NCBI GenBank assembly: GCA_934096015.1
Contig: CAKOLD010000023.1
Location: 1 to 14,568 of the forward strand
Source: an uncultured Bacilli bacterium
GTDB lineage: Bacteria; Bacillota_I; Bacilli_A; RF39; UBA660
Reading direction: 5' to 3'
DNA: 14,568 nt
Of the stretch, positions 1 through 5,855 are shown in pieces. Position 1 is the first letter of the stretch, and every line of letters begins with the position of its first letter. Made by a program: the position numbers and the translations under genes. Under the pieces are notes generated by a model. It saw nothing but the letters and a program-made list of their open reading frames with translations. It searched no databases and had not been told where the DNA came from.

Positions 1-99
1 GGAAAACATCGTAATGGTTCAACTGGCACAATAGAATTATTATTTGAAAAACCTATGAGTAATTTTAGAAATTATATCAAAAAAACAGAAGAAAATTAG
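1..99 (+). CDS. dnaB: Replicative DNA helicase DnaB, C-terminal end (partial)
   Basis: This is the last 32 codons of a gene that enters from the left and ends in TAG. The translated tail reads KHRNGSTGTIELLFEKPM and so on, which matches the conserved C-terminus of hexameric replicative helicases (K-x-RNGPTGT-hydrophobic-LF). That segment lies in the RecA-like ATPase domain that unwinds DNA at the replication fork. Only the tail is visible, so completeness and paralogy cannot be judged. The TAG stop merges with the AGGTG ribosome site of the next gene 7 nt downstream, so the two are probably co-transcribed. Finding dnaB just upstream of walJ and rlmH fits the dnaB-to-wal region of Bacilli. Confidence 0.8.
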   Translation, partial: GKHRNGSTGTIELLFEKPMSNFRNYIKKTEEN

Positions 100-106
100 G
101 TGATTT

Positions 107-1633
107 ATGAATACCAAAGAAAAATTTATTGCAATTACAATTACTATACTTGTAAGTATCTTTGTATTTTTTGCAGGAACTAAAAATGAAGTTGAAGGAG
201 CTCCTGTAGTTTTATATCAAGTTTACTTAAATAGTAAAAAAATTGGTTTAATAGAAAATGAAGAAGAACTATTAGATTTGATAGATAAAGAACAAAGTGA
301 AATAAAACACCATTATGGCGTAGACAAAGTATATCCTCCCAATGGTTTAGAAATTAAAAAAATATATACATACAATGAAAAAATTGATTCTGCAGATAAT
401 GTATACAATAAAATAAAAAATGTTGAACCATTCACAATTAACGGTTATAAAATAACAATTAATTATAAAGAAGGAACAAGTCAAAACGAAGTAGAAGCAA
501 CAGAAAAAAAAGATCCTGTAACATTATACGTACAGAATAAAAAAGATTTTGAAACAGCCATGTTAAATACAATTGCTGCCTTTGTTGGAGAAGATAGACT
601 TGAAAGATACAAAAATGATAATCAATTAGAAATTACTGAAACAGGAACTACGATAGAAAACATCTATTGGGATGAAGATATTTCCATAAAGAAAAGTTAC
701 TTATCTACAGAAGAATACATATTTACAAATGCTGATGATTTAAGTAAATATTTACTATTTGGAACATTAGATCCACAAAAAACTTATATAGTACAAGCTG
801 GAGATGACATTCAACAAGTAGCATTTAATAATAATCTTAGTACAGAAGAATTTTTAATTGCCAACCCAACTTTTACAAGTGCTAATGTTTTATTAACAAG
901 CGGTCAACAAGTTAATATCGGATTAATTAACCCGTTAGTAACCATAGTTAATGAATCAGAAATAGTTGAGGACGTTACAGAACCATTTAAAACTGTATAT
1001 CAGGATGACGATACTAAATACTCTGGGAATAATACTACTATCCAAGAAGGTGAAGATGGATTAACAAGAGTTACAGAAAAAGTCTTATATAAAAACGGAG
1101 AAATTCAAACATTATATATTACAAATCAATCAGTAATAACACCAAGTGTAGATAAAATTGTTTCTAGGGGGACAAAACGTTATAGTTCTTATAATCCTAA
1201 TAATTACACTTACAGTAATAGTACAGGAAATGAAGATTGGTCATGGCCAACAGTAACTCCATATATCATAACAAGTCCTTTTGCATATCGTTGGGGTCGT
1301 TTACATGCAGGAATTGACATTTCAGGATGTGGACACGGTTCACCAATATATGCAGTCCAGTCTGGATACGTATACAAAGTTGAAAGAAATCCTAGAAAAA
1401 GTACTGGATTAGCAGTATTTATTGACCATGGCAACGGACTTTATACAATCTACATGCATTTATCAAAAATTACAGTAAATGAAGGAACAAACGTTTCAAG
1501 AGAACAACAAGTAGGAGAAATGGGAAATACTGGTGACTCTCAAGGAACCCATTTACATTTAGGAGTATACAAGGGAATTCCTTATCAAGGCGGAACACCA
1601 CTTAACCCTTGTAAGTCAATATTCTCATGTTAG
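107..1633 (+). CDS. Exported LysM-G5-M23 family peptidoglycan endopeptidase
   Basis: Predicted secreted or membrane-anchored zinc metallopeptidase that cuts peptide cross-links of peptidoglycan. Of 508 residues, a hydrophobic segment at about 8-24 is a signal or anchor. Residues 30-200 form an unassigned N-terminal region common in Firmicutes M23 proteins. A LysM peptidoglycan-binding motif spans about 226-272 (YIVQAGDDIQQVA...) and a G5-like domain about 292-357. The M23 domain ends the protein, with the zinc ligands HxxxD (H400, D404) and HxH (H482, H484) and the catalytic-type His in YMHLS (H451). All expected catalytic residues are present, so it should be active. The start is fixed by AGGTG overlapping the dnaB stop. 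The last 7 bases overlap walJ. The only cysteines are C408, C502 and the C-terminal residue C508. It occupies the place where walRKHI would lie in Bacillus. Confidence 0.88.
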   Translation: MNTKEKFIAITITILVSIFVFFAGTKNEVEGAPVVLYQVYLNSKKIGLIENEEELLDLIDKEQSEIKHHYGVDKVYPPNGLEIKKIYTYNEKIDSADNVYNKIKNVEPFTINGYKITINYKEGTSQNEVEATEKKDPVTLYVQNKKDFETAMLNTIAAFVGEDRLERYKNDNQLEITETGTTIENIYWDEDISIKKSYLSTEEYIFTNADDLSKYLLFGTLDPQKTYIVQAGDDIQQVAFNNNLSTEEFLIANPTFTSANVLLTSGQQVNIGLINPLVTIVNESEIVEDVTEPFKTVYQDDDTKYSGNNTTIQEGEDGLTRVTEKVLYKNGEIQTLYITNQSVITPSVDKIVSRGTKRYSSYNPNNYTYSNSTGNEDWSWPTVTPYIITSPFAYRWGRLHAGIDISGCGHGSPIYAVQSGYVYKVERNPRKSTGLAVFIDHGNGLYTIYMHLSKITVNEGTNVSREQQVGEMGNTGDSQGTHLHLGVYKGIPYQGGTPLNPCKSIFSC

Positions 1634-2391
1634 TAACAGTATTAGCCAGTGGTTCCGAAGGAAACTCAACACTAATAAAAACAAAGAAACATAATATTTT
1701 AATAGATGCTGGAATGAATTTAAAATATTTAAATGAAAAACTTTTAGAACATAATCTTACCATGGAAAATATAGACTACATTTTTATAACCCATGTTCAT
1801 AAGGACCATATTGGAGCTCTAAAAACTATAGTGCATAAATATAATCCAACTATCTGCATGGGTGAAAAAATGTTTTTAGAACTAGATTACTTAGAAGATT
1901 ATAAAAATATTAATATTATTTTTGATGAAATGGATTTGGGGAACTTACATGTAGACATATTTAAAACCAGTCACGACACAAGTGACTCAAGAGGCTATAT
2001 ATTTACAGAAGATAATAAAAGTGTTGTTTATATAACAGATACTGGATATATTAATACTAAATATTTTAAACTACTTGAAAATAGAGACTTATATATATTT
2101 GAAAGTAATCATGATGTAGAGCTTTTAATGCATGGAAAATATCCAAAATGGCTTCAAGCAAGAATATTATCTGATAAAGGCCACTTATCAAATCAAGCAA
2201 GTGCTTTTTACTTATCAAAATTAATAGGCCCAAAAACTAAGAAAGTAATATTAGCCCATCTAAGCCATGAAAACAATAGAGAAGAACTAGCATTAGAAAC
2301 TCTAACTAATACTTTAAAAGAAAATAATATTGATTTTAATAATATTGAGATAGCTAAACAAAGACAAACTACCAGTGAGGTTTTACTATGA
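1627..2391 (+). CDS. walJ: WalJ/YycJ-family metallo-beta-lactamase-fold hydrolase
   Basis: 254-residue metallo-beta-lactamase-fold protein of the YycJ/WalJ family, a putative exonuclease-like metal hydrolase linked to coordinating DNA replication with cell division and wall metabolism. Its exact substrate is unsettled. The family N-terminus is visible (LASGSEGNST, residues 6-15), then the metal motif HxHxDH (H56, H58, D60, H61), the SHDTSDSRGY segment, a TDTGY motif holding the bridging Asp, and ESNHDVELL...GHLSN typical of this family. The start overlaps the M23 gene by 7 nt, and the stop overlaps rlmH as ATGA, so translational coupling is likely on both sides. This is the only TGA stop in the window. 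The walR, walK, walH and walI genes that normally precede it are absent here. Confidence 0.88.
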   Translation: MLVTVLASGSEGNSTLIKTKKHNILIDAGMNLKYLNEKLLEHNLTMENIDYIFITHVHKDHIGALKTIVHKYNPTICMGEKMFLELDYLEDYKNINIIFDEMDLGNLHVDIFKTSHDTSDSRGYIFTEDNKSVVYITDTGYINTKYFKLLENRDLYIFESNHDVELLMHGKYPKWLQARILSDKGHLSNQASAFYLSKLIGPKTKKVILAHLSHENNREELALETLTNTLKENNIDFNNIEIAKQRQTTSEVLL

Positions 2392-2822
2392 TTAAATTAA
2401 TATGCATTGGTAAAATAAAGGAAAACTACTTAAAAGATTTAATAACTGATTATAAACAACGTTTAAATAAATATCATAAGTTTGAAATAATAGAATTAAA
2501 TGATTCTGAAATTAAAAAGGAAGCAGAACTAATCATAAAAAATTTAAATCAAAAAGATTTCATAGTAACCCTAGAAATAGAAGGAAAAGAATTATCATCA
2601 GTAGAACTTGCTCACAATATAGACAAGTGGTTAATGAATTACTCCAATATAACATTTATTATAGGAGGAAGTAACGGATTAGATGAAAATGTTAAAAAAC
2701 TTGCTAATTATAAATTATCATTCAGCCATCTTACTTTTCCTCATGGATTGTTTAGAGGAATATTTTTAGAACAAATTTATAGATCTTTTAAAATAAACAA
2801 TAATGAAACATATCATAAATAG
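2388..2822 (+). CDS. rlmH: 23S rRNA (pseudouridine1915-N3)-methyltransferase RlmH
   Basis: SPOUT-class methyltransferase that transfers a methyl group from S-adenosylmethionine to pseudouridine 1915 in helix 69 of 23S rRNA in assembled ribosomes. At 144 residues it is shorter than the usual 155-159. The shortening appears to lie in the middle (about residues 31-60), away from the active site. The SAM-binding trefoil knot is visible as FIIGGSNGLD (90-99), then LSFSHLTFPHGLFRGIFLEQIYRSFKI, and the diagnostic C-terminus ETYHK. IGGSNG replaces the commoner IGGPxG-type loop. The start is coupled to walJ through the ATGA overlap. Its TAG stop is fused to the AGGAGG site of ung. The walJ-rlmH proximity is shared with Bacillus and Staphylococcus. 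Confidence 0.93.
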   Translation: MIKLICIGKIKENYLKDLITDYKQRLNKYHKFEIIELNDSEIKKEAELIIKNLNQKDFIVTLEIEGKELSSVELAHNIDKWLMNYSNITFIIGGSNGLDENVKKLANYKLSFSHLTFPHGLFRGIFLEQIYRSFKINNNETYHK

Positions 2823-2831
2823 GAGGTTTAT

Positions 2832-3491
2832 ATGATTGGAAACGATTGGGATCAAGAATTAGAAATTATTTGGAATAGTCCAGGATTTAAAAGATTTATG
2901 ACTATAATAAATGATGAATATAAAAACAAAATTATTTATCCACCAAAAAATTATATATTTAATGCTTTGAAACTAACTCCATATAAAAATACTAAAGTAG
3001 TGATTGTTGGACAAGATCCATACCATGGAGAACATGAGGCTCATGGCTTATCATTTTCAGTACAAAAAGGAGTTGCAATCCCTCCTTCACTAAAGAACAT
3101 TTATAAAGAATTATATGATGATTTAAAAATAGAACCCGCCAAATATGGAGATCTAACAAAATGGGCAGAAGAAGGAGTACTTCTTTTAAATGCTGTTTTA
3201 ACTGTAGAAAAAGATAAACCAGCTAGCCACAAAGGAAAAGGGTGGGAATTACTCACGGATTATATTATAAAAAAACTTAATAATAAAGAAGAACCAGTTG
3301 TTTTCATCTTGTGGGGTAATTTTGCAAGAAGCAAAAAACAATATATAACAAATAAAAAACATTTAATAATTGAATCTCCTCATCCATCTCCTTTTTCAGC
3401 AAGAAGTGGATTCTTTGGGAGTAGACCATTTTCTAGAACTAATGAATTTTTAGAAAAAAATAACATAAAACCTATAGACTGGAAACTATAA
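2832..3491 (+). CDS. ung: Uracil-DNA glycosylase, family 1
   Basis: Removes uracil from DNA arising by cytosine deamination or dUTP misincorporation, starting base-excision repair. 219 residues, close to the roughly 225 of Bacilli. All family-1 motifs are present: the water-activating loop GQDPYH (60-65, catalytic Asp62), the LLLN segment (117-120), the WGNFAR region (161-166) and the leucine-type loop HPSPFSARSG (184-193, catalytic His184). Phe replaces the usual Leu in HPSPLS. AGGAGG at 2821-2826 sits 5 nt before the ATG, and its first bases are the rlmH stop codon. It is probably the last gene of the dnaB-ung cluster. Its TAA stop lies inside the left arm of a terminator hairpin. Confidence 0.97.
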   Translation: MIGNDWDQELEIIWNSPGFKRFMTIINDEYKNKIIYPPKNYIFNALKLTPYKNTKVVIVGQDPYHGEHEAHGLSFSVQKGVAIPPSLKNIYKELYDDLKIEPAKYGDLTKWAEEGVLLLNAVLTVEKDKPASHKGKGWELLTDYIIKKLNNKEEPVVFILWGNFARSKKQYITNKKHLIIESPHPSPFSARSGFFGSRPFSRTNEFLEKNNIKPIDWKL

Positions 3492-3522
3492 TAAAAAGGA
3501 ACCATTGTTCCTTTTTATTATA
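3487..3522. terminator. Bidirectional terminator between ung and the lemA-like gene
   Basis: A perfect 16-bp inverted repeat has arms at 3487-3502 and 3507-3522 around a 4-nt loop (CATT). The outer part of the stem is A-rich on the left and T-rich on the right, so RNA from either strand forms a hairpin followed by U-rich sequence. The stop codons of both convergent genes (ung 3489-3491, lemA-like 3518-3520) lie within the arms. It should terminate both transcripts. Confidence 0.9.
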
Positions 3523-4066
3523 ATTTAAAATCTTCTATTTCTTCATCAAACATATTTTTTCCATCAAAATAATTTTTAACTTTTATTTTATGAATCAAAG
3601 CAATTATATTGCTTGGAAACTTTTTAATAACTTCATTCATCTTGCTAGTATATTTATTATAAAAAGATTTAGCAGCTTCTAATTTTTCGTTCGAATCATG
3701 AATAGAGTTTAAAATATTACTAAAATCATCATTATTATCCAAACTATCATAATCACTTTTTATCTGCTTAAGTATAGTATAACTCTCAGTAACCTTTCTA
3801 TCGAAATCAAAATTACTTATATTTTTCGCTTTTAAATCTCTTAATTCATTAAAAATATTAATTTCCTTTTTAGTAACCTTTTTAATAATACTTTCACTTT
3901 CCATTATTAAGTCATATTTCTTTCTTAATTCTTCATCAATAATAGTTTCTGCTTCATTAACCCTTATATTTAAAACCTGTATATGATTGTATAAAACAAT
4001 GTACAGAATTGCTAATGAACCAAATATTGCTACAATAGAACAAAAAACCAATAATACACTACTCAT
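3518..4066 (-). CDS. LemA family membrane protein
   Basis: 182-residue protein with one N-terminal membrane span (about 4-26), then a long, charged, mostly alpha-helical domain typical of LemA proteins. Matching features are the YN directly after the membrane span (26-27), the VNEAETIIDEEL...YDLI helix where LemA has its repetitive QL-R-DLI helix, and a C-terminal KFPSNIIA segment equivalent to the YN...FP-N family motif. The biochemical role of LemA proteins is unresolved; they are generally envelope-associated. It stands alone, read toward ung, with its own extended -10 promoter, a short leader and GGTGAT as ribosome site. The family match is at motif level and the helices are divergent, so other coiled-coil membrane proteins remain possible. 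Confidence 0.75.
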   Translation of the reverse strand: MSSVLLVFCSIVAIFGSLAILYIVLYNHIQVLNIRVNEAETIIDEELRKKYDLIMESESIIKKVTKKEINIFNELRDLKAKNISNFDFDRKVTESYTILKQIKSDYDSLDNNDDFSNILNSIHDSNEKLEAAKSFYNKYTSKMNEVIKKFPSNIIALIHKIKVKNYFDGKNMFDEEIEDFKL

Positions 4067-4081
4067 ATTATCACCATAACA

Positions 4082-4110
4082 ATTATATCATGACAGAGTT
4101 TTATTTTAAA
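4082..4110 (-). promoter_or_regulatory. Extended -10 promoter for the lemA-like gene
   Basis: Read on the minus strand, TGATATAAT gives an extended -10 (hexamer at 4087-4082). A weak TTTAAA lies at the -35 position (4110-4105) with a 17-bp spacer. The predicted RNA would start near 4075, under 10 nt before the ATG at 4066, just upstream of GGTGAT. Confidence 0.5.
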
Positions 4111-4118
4111 GAAATATT

Positions 4119-4127
4119 TGTTAAAAT
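4119..4127 (+). promoter_or_regulatory. Extended -10 promoter for the MBL-fold gene
   Basis: TG-T-TAAAAT forms an extended -10 upstream of the gene at 4145. No good -35 hexamer sits at 17 bp (only TTTTAT at 4099-4104). The predicted RNA start near 4134 would coincide with the AGGAGG ribosome site at 4134-4139, giving a leader of about 11 nt. Confidence 0.4.
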
Positions 4128-4144
4128 AAAAATAGGAGGCTTAT

Positions 4145-4669
4145 ATGAAAATTAAAACTATAGTAGTAGGAACATTAAAAGAAAATTGTTATATTTTAAC
4201 TCAAAATGATGAAACTATTATAATAGATCCAGGAGATGAACCAGATAATATTATAAATAATATAACTGGAAAAGTTTTAGGTATAATAATCACTCATTAT
4301 CATTTTGATCATATAGGGGCACTAGAAGAACTAAAAACTAAATATAAAGTACCAATTATTGATTATAAAAACATAGGTAGTAATCAATTAGGAAGTTTTA
4401 ATTTTGAAATACTAGAAACAAAAGGTCACACAAAAGATTCAGTTACAATTTATTTTAAAGATGAAAAAACAATGTTTTGTGGAGATTTTATTTTTAAAAA
4501 TAGTATAGGTAGAACAGACTTACCAACTGGTAGTAACGAAGAAATGAAAAGAAGTTTAAAAAATATTGTAAACTATGATCATAATATAACATTATATCCG
4601 GGTCATTATAACAAAACTCTTTTAGCAAATGAAATAGACAATATTAATTACTATATAGAAAGGCTTTAA
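4145..4669 (+). CDS. Small metallo-beta-lactamase-fold hydrolase, glyoxalase-II-like
   Basis: 174-residue cytoplasmic metallo-hydrolase, shorter than the roughly 200-210 residues of typical stand-alone members. The full binuclear metal set is visible: HxHxDH (H51, H53, D55, H56), the GHT histidine H95, the bridging Asp D114 in CGDFIF, and H154 in YPGH. The segment GRTDLPTGS (122-130) is typical of the hydroxyacylglutathione-hydrolase-like (YcbL/GloB-like) subgroup. The true substrate, whether a thioester or another ester, cannot be read from sequence. AGGAGG precedes the ATG by 5 nt. The next gene begins one base after its TAA, so the two form an operon. Confidence 0.85.
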   Translation: MKIKTIVVGTLKENCYILTQNDETIIIDPGDEPDNIINNITGKVLGIIITHYHFDHIGALEELKTKYKVPIIDYKNIGSNQLGSFNFEILETKGHTKDSVTIYFKDEKTMFCGDFIFKNSIGRTDLPTGSNEEMKRSLKNIVNYDHNITLYPGHYNKTLLANEIDNINYYIERL

Positions 4670-4670
4670 T

Positions 4671-5390
4671 ATGAAAGAAAAATCAAATAACTTTATTCTT
4701 ATAATATTAGGAATACTTTTAATAATATTATTCTTATTTTTAATATTTTTAGTGTACCTAAAAAAAGAATATAAACCAAAAACAAAAGAAAATACGATTA
4801 CAACACCACAAGAGACAATTACCAGCATACCATCAGCAGGCATAAGTTTAGAAGAGTTAGGTATAAATTTGGATACCAATGATGAAAATGATTTACAAAT
4901 AATGTTAAATAACCAAAAAGTTAATTTAAATATTAAAAATACTCGTACTGAAAAAACTAATGAAATTAATAATACATTAACATTATCTATTAATGGTAAT
5001 GTATGTACAACTATGGAAGAGAAAATAAATAAAGAAAATAACAGTAAAAATTTAGAATATGGGAAAGTATATATTTATAACGATTCATATGTAATGATAA
5101 CTTTTTATAAACCTATTACTAATTATAATTTGCAAGAAGAGTATGCCTATTTTTGTAACACTAGTGAGGTACATTCATTAAAATCTATTAGTCAAGATCA
5201 CCTTAAGATAAGTACTACAAACAACCTCATATATTATTATTCTGATGCAACTGGAGAATACAATCTTGATAAAATATATACAGAAAATATTAATACTCAG
5301 CTAGAAGTATATGAATATTCTATTGAAATTAATAATGGTAATTTTACTATTCCAGAATCCACAAATAATCATTTAACATTAGACACATAA
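4671..5390 (+). CDS. Membrane-anchored protein of unknown function
   Basis: I do not recognise a family. The 239-residue product starts with a short basic and polar stretch, then one very hydrophobic span (about 8-30). After that come a Lys-rich segment and a Thr/Ser/Pro-rich linker (about 34-57). The rest is Asn-rich and polar, of beta-rich appearance, and is expected outside the membrane. There are only two cysteines, C112 and C162, both in the predicted external part, so they could form one disulfide. There is no lipobox cysteine, so it is not a lipoprotein. It is translated one base after the stop of the metallo-hydrolase gene, which implies co-expression, but the pairing does not reveal a function. 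The stop is TAA. Confidence 0.75.
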   Translation: MKEKSNNFILIILGILLIILFLFLIFLVYLKKEYKPKTKENTITTPQETITSIPSAGISLEELGINLDTNDENDLQIMLNNQKVNLNIKNTRTEKTNEINNTLTLSINGNVCTTMEEKINKENNSKNLEYGKVYIYNDSYVMITFYKPITNYNLQEEYAYFCNTSEVHSLKSISQDHLKISTTNNLIYYYSDATGEYNLDKIYTENINTQLEVYEYSIEINNGNFTIPESTNNHLTLDT

Positions 5391-5411
5391 AAAAAGATTA
5401 CTTAGTAATCT
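5389..5411 (-). terminator. Terminator of gerQ in the convergent junction
   Basis: Inverted repeat AGATTAC / GTAATCT (5395-5401 and 5405-5411) with a 3-nt loop. On the minus strand the stem is followed by a run of U (the A-run 5389-5395 on the plus strand), so it is a good terminator for gerQ. In the plus direction the sequence after the stem is only weakly T-rich, so it would act poorly for the upstream operon. Confidence 0.75.
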
Positions 5412-5412
5412 C

Positions 5413-5760
5413 TTAAAAATTCTTTTCTGAATATGAATGACTATAATTTATTTTATCATTAAATTCAACATAATTTAAATATATCATTAAGATTAAAAAC
5501 CATTTACCAGTTTTTGGATCACTCATAACTAAATGATCTCTACCAGCTTCTTCAATAATTCCATCATAAACAGAATCTTTCCACGCAACACTATCCGGAT
5601 AACTCACGTATGCTTTAGCAAGCTTTCCCTTATTCAATCTTAAAATATTTTCAATATAACTTTGCTCCATAGGCAAAGTGTCATTGGTAGGGGCTATATT
5701 GTCAGTATAATTATTTGTTGCACTTGGAAAAGTAGGATTTTGATAATATGTTCCATTCAT
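5413..5760 (-). CDS. gerQ: Spore coat protein GerQ
   Basis: Inner spore-coat protein. In Bacillus GerQ holds the cortex-lytic enzyme CwlJ in the coat and is cross-linked by transglutaminase. The diagnostic core is at about 33-100: QSYIENILRLNKGK, then IEEAGRDHLVMSDPKTGKW and LNYVEF, nearly colinear with Bacillus GerQ. The product is 115 residues against about 180 in B. subtilis. The Gln/Pro-rich N-terminal region is reduced to some 30 residues, and about 15 residues follow the core. I start at ATG 5760: an in-frame GTG three codons upstream lies inside the GAGGTG ribosome site. No lysine occurs before K44. In B. subtilis ung and gerQ lie in the same neighbourhood (former ywd genes), which fits the ung located about 2 kb away here. 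A sigma-E-like promoter sits just upstream. Confidence 0.88.
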   Translation of the reverse strand: MNGTYYQNPTFPSATNNYTDNIAPTNDTLPMEQSYIENILRLNKGKLAKAYVSYPDSVAWKDSVYDGIIEEAGRDHLVMSDPKTGKWFLILMIYLNYVEFNDKINYSHSYSEKNF

Positions 5761-5777
5761 AAATTTCACCTCATAAA

Positions 5778-5805
5778 ATTATATGAACGTGAAATTTTTT
5801 TATGT
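5778..5805 (-). promoter_or_regulatory. Candidate sporulation sigma-E-like promoter of gerQ
   Basis: On the minus strand CATATAAT (5785-5778) resembles the mother-cell sigma-E -10 box (CATAcaaT). Fifteen bases upstream is ATA inside ACATAAA, a partial match to the sigma-E -35 box, about one base closer than the usual spacing. TATAAT is embedded in the -10, so a housekeeping promoter cannot be excluded. The RNA would start around 5772, giving a leader of about 12 nt that just includes GAGGTG. Confidence 0.4.
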
Positions 5806-5833
5806 TGCTTTTTTTAACATTTATCGATATACT
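5805..5833 (+). promoter_or_regulatory. Housekeeping promoter of lysS
   Basis: TTGCTT (5805-5810), a 17-bp spacer, and TATACT (5828-5833) make a good sigma-A-type promoter. It lies back to back with the gerQ promoter. Transcription would begin near 5840, which rules out translation from the ATG at 5802 and supports the start at 5856. Confidence 0.65.
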
Positions 5834-5855
5834 AGGAAGCGAAAGAAGTGGTATT

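Noticed and set aside
4622..4879. Minus-strand 85-codon frame over the 239-residue gene start
   Set aside because: Its hydrophobic content mirrors the AT-rich membrane-span codons on the other strand, and no promoter or ribosome site was seen.
5761..5769. GTG start for gerQ three codons upstream of the ATG
   Set aside because: The GTG is itself part of the GAGGTG ribosome site serving the ATG at 5760, and no ribosome site lies upstream of it.
5802..5855. N-terminal extension of lysS from ATG 5802
   Set aside because: The stretch contains the lysS promoter (TTGCTT-17-TATACT), the extra residues match nothing in LysRS, and the product from 5856 has normal length.
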